Assembly (NCBI GenBank): GCA_023131935.1
Contig: JAGLYY010000479.1
Coordinates: 1 to 10,346 of the forward strand
Source of the DNA: Spirochaetales bacterium
Lineage (GTDB): Bacteria; Spirochaetota; Spirochaetia; JAGLYY01
Reading direction: 5' to 3'
Length of the DNA: 10,346 bases
Positions 1 to 7,288 of the stretch are shown here, piece by piece; position 1 is the stretch's first letter, and each line of letters begins with the position of its first letter. Under the pieces are notes generated by a model. That model saw only the letters and a program-made list of their open reading frames with translations, made no database searches and was not told the origin of the DNA. Made by a program: the position numbers and the translations under genes.

Positions 1-169
1 TTGGATTCCTCTTTTGCAGCCGGTAGGCAATAAGAAACAGGCTGCCGATGATGAGATAGGGTCCTGCTGAAATTAATACGGCAAATCCCCGGTTATGGCC
101 GGCAGCAAAGAAAGCAAAGGTCCCATGAGACAGAGCACCGAGAAGAATGATATGGTGTTTCCCCTTTCT
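1..169 (-). other. Open frame of a possible membrane protein, cut by the left edge, no usual start
   Basis: Read on the - strand, 56 codons stay open from just after a TAA to the left edge. The translation is rich in hydrophobic residues, with segments such as HIILLGALSHGTFAFF and AGPYLIIGSLFLIAYRLQKR, which look like two membrane helices, the second ending in a positively charged stretch. No in-frame ATG, GTG or TTG is present, so the frame is either the remnant of a gene that has lost its start, a frameshifted gene, or a chance open frame. On the + strand a competing frame stays open only for the first 70 or so bases. I do not recognise a family. The stretch from 170 to 236 is AT-rich and holds no gene. 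Confidence 0.3.
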
Positions 170-236
170 TTATCTTGCCTTATACTAGAATGTAATGGAT
201 GATAAGATTAGATTCAAATAATTTGGTGTGTAAAGG

Positions 237-377
237 ATGATGAAAAAACGAATTGTTACTTTAATTATTCTCCTTCTTTCAGGAATTGCCTTGATCAGCG
301 CTCAGGCACCGGTCCGCGTTGCGATGCTTGATGTGGAGAACCGACATCTGGCAGGGGATGCACCGGGAATAGTGTGA
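237..377 (+). pseudogene. Short secreted reading frame, probably truncated exported protein
   Basis: The frame encodes 46 residues starting MMKKRIVTLIILLLSGIALI and continuing through SAQAPVRVAMLDVENRHLAG to a TGA. The first 23 residues form a clear signal peptide: a basic N-terminus, a Leu/Ile core, and an Ala-Gln-Ala cleavage region. The mature part starts VRVAMLDVENR, which resembles the first beta strand of the CsgG/FlgO/LpoB-like outer-membrane-associated proteins, where a V-AVLDFEN motif follows the signal peptide; that family link is inference from a dozen residues. Such proteins are normally several hundred residues long, so this looks like a broken 5' end. Two ATG codons (237 and 240) are possible starts, with a GG-rich site at 233-236 that is very close to them. 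The frame is the same as that of the kinase starting at 399, with the TGA and seven codons between. It could also be a real small secreted peptide. Confidence 0.45.
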
Positions 378-398
378 TCCAATGTATTAAGAGGTTCT

Positions 399-2207
399 AT
401 GCCTGAAGACTATGAAATTTATTCCCACTCAGAACTTATCTCAAAACTTGAAAGGTTACAGAAAAAAGCTGAAGCCCTTGATGAGGAAAACCGGTCTCTC
501 GAGACCCTGAAAGAGGCCCTGGAGGTAAGTGAGTCCCGTTATCGCACCATTTTTCAAGGGTCCCAGGTCTCAATCTGGGAAGAGGATTTTTCAGAAGTAC
601 GTCAAGCGCTTAAAGAGATGCCCTGTAATTCCCGGAGTGAATATTCTATCTACCTGGAAGAACACCCGGAGATCGTTGAAAAGCTCATCAGCAAGGTGCG
701 GATAATAGATATCAACGAAGCAACTGTCCAGCTGCTGCGCGCGGAAAGCAAAGAGCACCTCCTCTCCTCTCTGGATAGTGTGTTTATCCCTGAGTCTTTC
801 GCGATTTTCAAAGAGGAATTCATAGCCATCGCGATGGGGGAACATCACCACGAATGCGAAACCATCGGCACACGGATGGATGGCAGCACCTTTCATGTTT
901 TTTTAACAGCGTATCTTCCGGGAGAGGGGGAGGGATCGGTCCTTATCGGGATGATGGACATAACCGATAGAATCCTCCGGGAGCAGGAACGGGAAAAACT
1001 CCTCACTGTTGCTGAAGAGCATCGGCAAATGGCCGATTCCCTCCGGGATGTCTCCCTCGCGCTCACCTCGAAAATAAATCGTGCTGACATACTCGATACA
1101 ATTCTGGAACATATCTGTAAAATCGTCCCCTGTTCAAGCGCGAACATTATGCTCATCAAAAACAGCAAATTAACAGTGGTCCGTTGGGCTGGCTATAAGA
1201 AGTTTGGCGCTGAGAAGTTCATGAGCGATTTCGGGGAAAAAATCAGCGACATGGGACGGGCGCCATCACTTATAAATGACAAGCTGATTTCCATAATACC
1301 CGATACTTCCCGGGACCCAAACTGGGTCCATTTCCCGGAAATCGCCTATATCAAATCCTTTATGGCTATCCCGATTATCTGGCAAGGCAATGTCATTGGT
1401 CTCTTAAACCTGGATAGCGACCGGAAGGAAACATTCACCCGGAAAGATGTGGTAAAGTTACAGCCCCTTGCCGATGCCGCCGCTGCCGCCCTTCAGCACT
1501 CCCTGCTCTTCGAGCGGGCAAACCAGGAAATCAGCGATCGAAAAGAGACAGAAAAACATCTGAAACGATCGCTGGAAGAAAAAGAGATCCTCCTCAAAGA
1601 GATCCATCACCGGGTAAAAAACAATCTTGCCATCATCATTGCTCTTATCAATCTGCAAAGTAACAGGATTTCTGATCCATCCCCACTGCACCTTTTCGAA
1701 GACCTGCGGCAGCGGATCTTTGCAATTTCCCTTGTTCATGAAAAACTTTACGAAAGCCATGATCTTTCGAGTATCAACTTCCGTACTTACGTAATCGAGT
1801 TGCTGGAATCCGCTAAAGCGGTCTTATGTTACCGGAATAATATTGAATTCCAGCTTGATATTCCCGAAGAGATAGCCTTTGAAATTAATACCCTGGTCCC
1901 CCTCGGACTGATACTCAATGAGCTCATTACGAATGCCTTAAAATATGCCTTCCCCGAAGGAGAGGGAAAAGTTCTGATAAAAGTGAAAAGAACCGGTAAC
2001 GAGCTTGTTCTGACAGTAAAGGATACAGGAATCGGTTTTCCTGAAAAAGATGAGCCTTCATGTCATCTCGGGTTGAATCTCGTCGAGTCCCTCGCGATGC
2101 AGATTGGGGGGTCGGCACTTTATCAGAATGAAAACGGGGCGGCAATTTTTATCAATTTTCCCTGCAAAACGGATATAAATACTGAAGCGGTTCGAGGGTC
2201 CCCATGA
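399..2207 (+). CDS. PAS-GAF sensor histidine kinase (HisKA_2 type), first of a tandem pair
   Basis: A 602-residue soluble sensor kinase that should autophosphorylate on histidine and pass the phosphate to a response regulator not present here. Residues 1-45 are a charged coiled coil. Residues 47-190 form a PAS domain (RYRTIFQGS to IGMMDITDR) with an insertion after the first strand, containing EEDFSEV and YLEEHPEIV, a pattern seen in a subgroup of PAS kinases. Residues 215-370 are a GAF domain starting LTSKINRADILDTIL. A short helix leads to the HisKA_2 dimerisation region with EIHHRVKNNL, the likely phospho-acceptor being His404, directly before RVKNN. The HATPase region keeps the N box (LGLILNELITNALKYAFPE, Asn507 and Asn512), the G1 box (KDTGIGF, Asp542) and the G2-like HLGLNLVESLA. 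No membrane segment or signal peptide is seen. The start is preceded by GAGG at 391-394. The stop overlaps the next kinase's start as ATGA, so the two are probably co-translated. Confidence 0.92.
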   Translation: MPEDYEIYSHSELISKLERLQKKAEALDEENRSLETLKEALEVSESRYRTIFQGSQVSIWEEDFSEVRQALKEMPCNSRSEYSIYLEEHPEIVEKLISKVRIIDINEATVQLLRAESKEHLLSSLDSVFIPESFAIFKEEFIAIAMGEHHHECETIGTRMDGSTFHVFLTAYLPGEGEGSVLIGMMDITDRILREQEREKLLTVAEEHRQMADSLRDVSLALTSKINRADILDTILEHICKIVPCSSANIMLIKNSKLTVVRWAGYKKFGAEKFMSDFGEKISDMGRAPSLINDKLISIIPDTSRDPNWVHFPEIAYIKSFMAIPIIWQGNVIGLLNLDSDRKETFTRKDVVKLQPLADAAAAALQHSLLFERANQEISDRKETEKHLKRSLEEKEILLKEIHHRVKNNLAIIIALINLQSNRISDPSPLHLFEDLRQRIFAISLVHEKLYESHDLSSINFRTYVIELLESAKAVLCYRNNIEFQLDIPEEIAFEINTLVPLGLILNELITNALKYAFPEGEGKVLIKVKRTGNELVLTVKDTGIGFPEKDEPSCHLGLNLVESLAMQIGGSALYQNENGAAIFINFPCKTDINTEAVRGSP

Positions 2208-4012
2208 CTGAACAGTATGAAAGTATATCCCGTTCCGAACTTATCTGGAAAATTAAAAGACTTCAAAAAAAGGTCCTGGACCTTAAAGAAAAGAATCGAT
2301 CTTTTAAAAAACTGAAAACCACGCTTAAAGCAAGTGAAACCCGGTATCGCCGTATCTTTCAGGATTCTCAGGTCGCGCTCTTGGAAGGAGATTTTTCAGC
2401 AGTTCTACAAATCCTTAGAGAGCTTCCCTGTAATTCTCCTGCCGAATATTCGGATTATCTGAATGAACACAAAGATATTGTTAATGAATTGATAAAAAAG
2501 ATACGAATTACCGATATAAATGATACTGCCATTAGAATATCCGGCGCGAGAAACAAGAGACATCTTCTCCTCTTTCTCAACCATTCATTGATTCCGGAAT
2601 CCATTGAATCTCTCAAAGAGGCATTCATAGTCTTAGCCTCTGGAAGCAGACACTACTATGAGTGTGAAACCATGTTCAGGCGAATAGACGGCAGTATCTT
2701 GCATGTACTACTTACCGCAAATCTTACAAAAGGGGGAGAGGGATCGGCACTTATCGGAATGATGGACATTTCCGAACGGATTCTTCACGAACAGGAACGG
2801 GAACGACTTCTTATCATTACTGAAAATCAAAGAAAAATTGCTGAAGTCTTGCGGGATGTAACTCTTGCCCTTACTTCGAAAATAAATCGTGCCGACATCC
2901 TTGATACTATTTTAGAACAAACTCACAGGATCATTCCTTACGCAAGCGCGAATATCCGGCTCCTCGAAGGAAATAGATTAGTAGTTGTCCGCTGGTCCGG
3001 ATATGAGAACTTCGGTGCCAAGGCTTTTATCAAAGAATTCGCCGAAGAGATGGGGAAGCTGGCTCTCGCCCGCAAGGTTATAAACAACAACTCGGTTGTC
3101 ATTATCCCCGATACAAAACAGGAGCCCATCTGGGTCACTTTTCCTGAAACCGCCTATATCCGGTCCTTTATCGCGGTCCCCATCGCCTGGCGGGACCGGG
3201 TAATAGGCCTTTTTAGTTTAGATGGTGACAGGAAAGATGCCTTTACTCATGAGGACGCGGAAAAACTGCTTCCAATAGCCAGCGCCGCCGCGGTTGCACT
3301 GCAGAACTCCATGCTTTTCGAACGGGCAAACCGGGAAATCAATGACCGGAAAGAAACAGAAAAGAATCTGATGCAGTCTTTGGGTGAAAAGGATAATCTC
3401 CTCAAAGAGATCCACCACAGAGTAAAAAACAACCTCGCCACCATTATAGCACTCATCAATCTGCAAAGTAACAGAATATCAGACCCTTCGATGCTTCACC
3501 TTTTTGAAGACCTGAGACAGCGGGTTTTTGCTATCTCTCTGGTACATGAAAAACTCTATGAAAGTCATGATCTCTCAAGTATCGACTTTTATACTTATGT
3601 AAATGACCTGCTGGAAACCACCAGGTCGATTTTAAGTTATCAGTACAATATTGAATTTCAGCTGGATATTCCAGAGGGGCTATACTTCGAAATTGATACC
3701 CTGATACCCCTCGGACTTATACTCAACGAACTCATTACAAATTCCTTAAAATACGCCTTCCCCGAACGAGGCGGTGAAGTTCGGATTAAGATTGAGCGTA
3801 TAAATAACGAACTTGTTTTAATGGTAAAGGATACAGGGGTTGGTTTTCCTGAAAAAGGGGAAGAAGGGCCATCTCACCACCTTGGGCTGAACCTCGTTGA
3901 ATCCCTTGCAATGCAAATAGGAGGTTCAGCAGTTTTTCGAAATGATGATGGAGCGGTAGCGGTCATCAGGTTCACCCATAGCACTGACAGTCCAACTGCT
4001 GATTTTTCTTGA
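2204..4012 (+). CDS. PAS-GAF sensor histidine kinase (HisKA_2 type), second of a tandem pair
   Basis: A paralogue of the preceding kinase, also 602 residues and with the same domain order: a coiled coil at 12-45, an insert-bearing PAS domain at about 47-191 (RYRRIFQDS to IGMMDISER), a GAF domain at about 216-371, HisKA_2 with EIHHRVKNNL (likely acceptor His405) and a HATPase domain with LGLILNELITNSLKYAFPE, KDTGVGF and HLGLNLVESLAMQIGG. All residues expected for kinase activity are kept. The C-terminal catalytic half is far more alike between the two copies than the PAS and GAF regions, so the pair probably shares a target or can form heterodimers while sensing different inputs. The start codon lies inside the stop of the first kinase (ATGA), a standard arrangement for translational coupling. 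No response regulator lies next to it. Confidence 0.92.
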   Translation: MTEQYESISRSELIWKIKRLQKKVLDLKEKNRSFKKLKTTLKASETRYRRIFQDSQVALLEGDFSAVLQILRELPCNSPAEYSDYLNEHKDIVNELIKKIRITDINDTAIRISGARNKRHLLLFLNHSLIPESIESLKEAFIVLASGSRHYYECETMFRRIDGSILHVLLTANLTKGGEGSALIGMMDISERILHEQERERLLIITENQRKIAEVLRDVTLALTSKINRADILDTILEQTHRIIPYASANIRLLEGNRLVVVRWSGYENFGAKAFIKEFAEEMGKLALARKVINNNSVVIIPDTKQEPIWVTFPETAYIRSFIAVPIAWRDRVIGLFSLDGDRKDAFTHEDAEKLLPIASAAAVALQNSMLFERANREINDRKETEKNLMQSLGEKDNLLKEIHHRVKNNLATIIALINLQSNRISDPSMLHLFEDLRQRVFAISLVHEKLYESHDLSSIDFYTYVNDLLETTRSILSYQYNIEFQLDIPEGLYFEIDTLIPLGLILNELITNSLKYAFPERGGEVRIKIERINNELVLMVKDTGVGFPEKGEEGPSHHLGLNLVESLAMQIGGSAVFRNDDGAVAVIRFTHSTDSPTADFS

Positions 4013-4038
4013 CAGTGAAAGGACCTCTGAATTACTCT
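4009..4038 (+). promoter_or_regulatory. Possible promoter for the thiolase gene
   Basis: A perfect TTGACA lies at 4009-4014, overlapping the last codons of the second kinase. A weak -10 candidate TACTCT follows at 4033-4038 with an 18-base spacer; it keeps the key A2 and T6 but only three of six consensus bases. A promoter here would allow the thiolase to be transcribed apart from the kinases. The TTG inside this box could be misread as an upstream in-frame start for the thiolase; the ribosome site near 4071-4081 argues against that. Confidence 0.35.
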
Positions 4039-4086
4039 ATCGCTGATCATAAGTTAAGAGAATCAAATATAGGTGAAGGAGCCACT

Positions 4087-5346
4087 ATGAGCAAGGTGTG
4101 TATCATCGGCGCGTACAACACTCAATTCGGCGCTTTTGTAAAAAAGAACAGGGAGACAGGGGAGATAACAGATCTTAAATCAATCTACCAGCTCCTTGAA
4201 GAAGCAGGACGAGGGGCAATTGAAGACGCCGGACTTACCCCTGAGGATATTGATGGTGTCTGGCTGGGGACCTGCTCTCCCTCCCTGTTTGCAAATCAGG
4301 AACACCTGGCACCTAATGCGCTTGAAATCGATCCCTTAGGATTACGGTTCAAACCAATGACCCGAACGGAAGACGCCTGTGCCAGCTCCTCTGTCGCGCT
4401 CTACGACGCCATTTATGCCGTTGAATCCGGCAGGTTTAAGACTGCCCTTGTTATCGGTGTCGAGAAGATGAACCTCCTTAATACAGAAGGGGTAACCCAT
4501 GCCCTTGCCTGTTGTTCTCATTGGCCCACCGAGGGAGCGGAAGGGATGACCTTTCCCGGCCTCTTTGCTGAATACGCCAAGGGATACCGGACACAATATG
4601 GTCTTTCAGATGATGAACTGGCCCGGATTCTGGCAACCGTTGCCGCCCTCGGTTACAAGAACGGAGTACAAAACCCCTTGGCCCATTTTGGCGCCGGCAG
4701 TCTTCCGGACCGGTTTAAACTCTTTTCCGCCGATGCGATTCTCAATCTTCCGGAAGAGAAAAACCCGATGATCGTGCATCCCTTACGGCTTCATGATTGC
4801 TCCCTCGTATCCGACGGGGCCGCGGCCCTGGTAATTACCGGGGCAGAACAGGCAAGGAAGATGAAGGATAAGGTTGTGGAGATCGCCGGTATTGGTCATT
4901 CCACCGAACGGATGGCAATCCGGGAGAGGGAAAATATGTACGAATTAACGGCAGCCAAAAACGCCAGGGACAAGGCCTTCGCTGAAGCGGGAATTACCAC
5001 CGCCAACCTTGATCTTGTAGAGGTCCATGACTGCTTCACCATCAACCAGCTCCTCTGTACCGAAGCTCTCGGTCTTTCAGAAGAGGGCAAAGCCGGATAT
5101 GATTATCTTGAAGGGCGATTTACCACGGAAGACACCTGTCCCGTGAACCTCTCCGGCGGACTCAAAGCAAAGGGACACCCCGTTGGAGCTACCGGGGCTT
5201 CAATGCATGTCCTTCTCTACAAACAACTAATAGGTGAGCCCATTGGTGTATCCCCGGCAAAGGTCCCCCTTGAGTTTGGCGCAACCCTCAATGTGGGCGG
5301 ATCCGCTGTTACCAACACGGTTACTATTTTAAGACGGATCAGGTAG
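4087..5346 (+). CDS. Thiolase-family acyl-CoA acetyltransferase (SCP2/archaeal type)
   Basis: A 419-residue enzyme of the thiolase superfamily, which joins or cleaves acyl-CoA at the beta-keto position, for example forming acetoacetyl-CoA from two acetyl-CoA. The start MSKVCIIGAYNTQFGAF is typical of the SCP2-like and archaeal branch. The nucleophilic cysteine is Cys98 in TEDACASSSVALYDA. The HDCFT motif (His314, Cys316) and the GHPVGATG motif (His364) supply the other active-site residues of this branch, and the C-terminus carries the glycine-rich NVGGSAV strand. The classical biosynthetic thiolase CGGG ending is absent, as expected for this subgroup. ATG 4087 is chosen over the in-frame TTG at 4009 because a GGTGAAGGAG ribosome site precedes it and the translation starts directly with the conserved first strand. 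Archaeal members usually sit beside a DUF35 and an HMG-CoA synthase gene; neither is here, so the substrate is open. Confidence 0.9.
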   Translation: MSKVCIIGAYNTQFGAFVKKNRETGEITDLKSIYQLLEEAGRGAIEDAGLTPEDIDGVWLGTCSPSLFANQEHLAPNALEIDPLGLRFKPMTRTEDACASSSVALYDAIYAVESGRFKTALVIGVEKMNLLNTEGVTHALACCSHWPTEGAEGMTFPGLFAEYAKGYRTQYGLSDDELARILATVAALGYKNGVQNPLAHFGAGSLPDRFKLFSADAILNLPEEKNPMIVHPLRLHDCSLVSDGAAALVITGAEQARKMKDKVVEIAGIGHSTERMAIRERENMYELTAAKNARDKAFAEAGITTANLDLVEVHDCFTINQLLCTEALGLSEEGKAGYDYLEGRFTTEDTCPVNLSGGLKAKGHPVGATGASMHVLLYKQLIGEPIGVSPAKVPLEFGATLNVGGSAVTNTVTILRRIR

Positions 5347-5353
5347 GGAGGAA

Positions 5354-5397
5354 GGCTGTAGGTGGATAGACTATAGGCTATTAGGTAGGATAGGCTG
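5354..5397. repeat. Left arm of an inverted repeat pair
   Basis: This arm contains GGCTGTAG (5354-5361), ATAGACTATAGG and AGGCTATTAGGT (5375-5386), then a further TAGGCTG. The last 12-mer is the exact reverse complement of 5543-5554 in the right arm, and the remaining parts match the right arm with small changes. It begins within ten bases of the thiolase stop codon. Short repeats built from TAGGCTGTAG-like units recur between genes in some bacterial genomes; whether this is so here cannot be judged from one window. Confidence 0.6.
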
Positions 5398-5461
5398 CGT
5401 AGTACTGCGGGAGGGAATCGTGCGTGATCATAGGAAGCTCAAAGCGCTGGGGTGTTTTGAT

Positions 5462-5476
5462 GGACATGACATGTCC
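5462..5476. repeat. 15-base palindrome between the repeat arms
   Basis: GGACATGACATGTCC is a perfect inverted repeat with 7-base arms around a single A. It lies midway between the two arms of the larger inverted repeat. It could be a dimeric regulator site, part of a folded element, or chance; nothing else supports an operator role. Confidence 0.4.
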
Positions 5477-5542
5477 GGCTGTGAATAAAAATTGTGGAGA
5501 CAGAAAAGGTTTTGGGTGCCCTGCTTCGATCAATGCGCAAAA

Positions 5543-5579
5543 ACCTAATAGCCTACAGCCTAATAGTCTACAGCCTAAA
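5543..5579. repeat. Right arm of inverted repeat pair with tandem 15-base units
   Basis: Two tandem 15-base copies, CCTAATAGCCTACAG (5544-5558) and CCTAATAGTCTACAG (5559-5573), differ at one position and are followed by a partial third copy CCTAAA. The first 12 bases from 5543 are the exact reverse complement of 5375-5386. Variation in copy number of this unit would change the spacing upstream of the next gene without touching its start. Confidence 0.75.
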
Positions 5580-5606
5580 TTGTTACAAAAGGAGATATCA
5601 GTCAAT

Positions 5607-7217
5607 ATGCCTTCAATAGAACGGAAAAGTCTGGATCGAATCAGCCGAGGCGACAGACTTCTCATTGACGCGGGAGGATTCGCGAAAGCGGGAAAACCTC
5701 TCAACGACCGTATGATCCAGCTCCTGGCCCGGTACAGGGTTACCTGGGTACCGGTATTGAGCCTGTCTTACGAGGAAAAGCAACCGCACCTGCGGGATAT
5801 AGAGGCTGACCCGGCTTATGAAGACAGGTTGATAGCCGATTCCCTGCGGAACCTGAGGGAACCTTTCTCATCGGTCCGGTTCAGAATGCTTGATAAACTA
5901 AGATCCATTTACAGTCCTTTCAGCGAAGAGGCAAAGTCGTTTCAGGTCAGGGGAAAGAAAAAACATATTACCAGGGACATACTTCTGGAGAGAAATCCCG
6001 GCCCGTTGTATCAACCCGATATCGACGCGGGCAGCGAGGCGATTATCTCGCAGGCACATGTCTCATACCTGAAGGAAGCGCTTACTCACATCTACAGCCA
6101 ACTGGAGCAAATGACAGTCAGAGATCCCGAAACGAAAGGAAAGAAGAACCGTATCCCTCTGCAGAATTACCATTCCATCAGACTCCAGAATTTTTACGAT
6201 ATTCATCGCCTTAGTTCCCTGGGGGATGCTGTTCCCTGGCATGTACTCGACACAGCATGTTATTTTCTTGCAACCATAGTGAATTTGAACAAGAAACGGA
6301 TTATCAAAGGGATTCCCGTTTCGGAAACCAGGTTTGACCCTACCAAATCCTCGGACCTGAACCAGGAATACCAATACCATCAGGAGATGATTATTGACGC
6401 GACACTTGGGATTCTTCTCCATTCCATCGGGCTGAGCCACGACAGCGTAGCCAGAACCATCTCCGCAAAACCGGTATATGACTGCGGTACACCGGCGTGC
6501 AGAAAACAGCGGAAAACCGTACAGCGGAGTCATTTCGTTACAAAAAACCTCCTCCGGAATCGTCATGATCTCTCCGCGATCACCCGCATGATGGTATCAC
6601 TGGAACGGGATTATCCGGATACAACAGGTTATCCTCCCCCCTTCGAAAACAGGTTTCTCCATGAATTCGTCCGCCTTTTTCATATCATTGATTTTTACGA
6701 CGAGATGACTAATCCAATCATACATAAACACCCATATTGCAGAATGCAGGTGATTGATTACATGCAATCGCTAAGCGGTCCCTACGAATACAGCACAACG
6801 AAGATACAGAATTTACTCCGTTTTGACGAAAAACTGCTTGAAGAATTCCTTTCCCTGCTGGCCCCCTATGATATCGGGGAAAAGGTTTCCCTTGGACCGG
6901 AAGAAAATCCTTCGGAGTGTTATTTCGTAGGACAGGTGTTCTCCTGCAGCGATTCATGGTTTCCAATAATCTCTATTCTGAAAGACGAAAGATTGAACCG
7001 GAAATACAATTATGGATCACTCCTGTTCCATATTCCAGCTTCCACAGCATTGTACGTCGAGAAAGGAAAGATTACGAAACGGGTCCGTCTGCCCTGGATG
7101 CAAAAACTGAAGATCCGCGATCAGGGGATCGGGCCCGGTGATATCAGATCATTCAGGGACCCTGTTTTCGGAGGTCAGCGTCCCCTGTCTAAACTGCTTA
7201 AGGTTCTACTCCGCTGA
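5607..7217 (+). CDS. Degenerate HD-GYP-type protein, probably no phosphodiesterase activity
   Basis: A 536-residue protein. The N-terminus (about 9-50) has SLDRISRGDRLLIDAGGF and KAGKPLNDRMIQLLARYRV, the lead-in common to HD-GYP proteins. The central part follows the HD-GYP layout: ILLHSIGL (about 269-276) stands where active members have LLHDIGK, so the metal-binding Asp is Ser273. DTTGYPPP (338-345) keeps the GYP signature, and HIIDFYDEMTNP (359-370) matches the aDvyDalt helix. The paired His of the HHE motif before GYP is missing (SLERDY). The C-terminus (420-460, YDIGEKVSLG) resembles the usual tail. Loss of these ligands makes cyclic-di-GMP hydrolysis unlikely; a binding, sensing or scaffold role is inferred. 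ATG 5607 is chosen because AAAGGAGA precedes it and the first conserved residues follow; in-frame starts at 5424 or 5460 would add repeat-encoded residues. No membrane segment or signal peptide is seen. Confidence 0.75.
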   Translation: MPSIERKSLDRISRGDRLLIDAGGFAKAGKPLNDRMIQLLARYRVTWVPVLSLSYEEKQPHLRDIEADPAYEDRLIADSLRNLREPFSSVRFRMLDKLRSIYSPFSEEAKSFQVRGKKKHITRDILLERNPGPLYQPDIDAGSEAIISQAHVSYLKEALTHIYSQLEQMTVRDPETKGKKNRIPLQNYHSIRLQNFYDIHRLSSLGDAVPWHVLDTACYFLATIVNLNKKRIIKGIPVSETRFDPTKSSDLNQEYQYHQEMIIDATLGILLHSIGLSHDSVARTISAKPVYDCGTPACRKQRKTVQRSHFVTKNLLRNRHDLSAITRMMVSLERDYPDTTGYPPPFENRFLHEFVRLFHIIDFYDEMTNPIIHKHPYCRMQVIDYMQSLSGPYEYSTTKIQNLLRFDEKLLEEFLSLLAPYDIGEKVSLGPEENPSECYFVGQVFSCSDSWFPIISILKDERLNRKYNYGSLLFHIPASTALYVEKGKITKRVRLPWMQKLKIRDQGIGPGDIRSFRDPVFGGQRPLSKLLKVLLR

Positions 7218-7288
7218 ACAATGTACTGCCTCATAATTTACTCCCTGATAAGTTTTGCGTTCAGTTTTTTCTCAGCAGAATAGAAATT

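Larger units (their letters stand above)
5347..5606. other. Noncoding stretch between the thiolase and HD-GYP-like genes
   Basis: These 260 bases carry no convincing gene. They hold two arms of related short repeats in opposite orientation (about 5354-5397 and 5543-5579), a 15-base palindrome between them, and the ribosome site of the next gene at 5587-5594. An open frame runs through from 5424 in phase with the downstream gene and encodes repeated NSLQP residues, which come from the DNA repeat and not from a conserved protein. The - strand is also open across here (5381-5704), but its translation has no domain character. Confidence 0.6.

Noticed and set aside
399..4012. The kinase pair as a phosphorelay with its own receiver
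   Set aside because: No receiver or Hpt sequence is present in either protein or between them.
4009..4086. Upstream TTG start of the thiolase, adding 26 residues
   Set aside because: The added residues look unlike a thiolase N-terminus, a strong ribosome site precedes ATG 4087, and the TTG belongs to a consensus -35 box.
5381..5704. 107-codon open frame on the - strand
   Set aside because: It runs through the repeat element and the start of the HD-GYP-like gene, and its translation has repeat-derived residues and no domain character.
6063..6566. 167-codon open frame on the - strand inside the HD-GYP-like gene
   Set aside because: It lies wholly opposite a gene with a recognisable domain layout, has no ribosome site I can support, and its translation is low in recognisable structure.
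7214..7270. Possible terminator after the HD-GYP-like gene (CTGAAC with GTTCAG and six T)
   Set aside because: The stem is only six base pairs with a loop of 39 bases, too weak to call.
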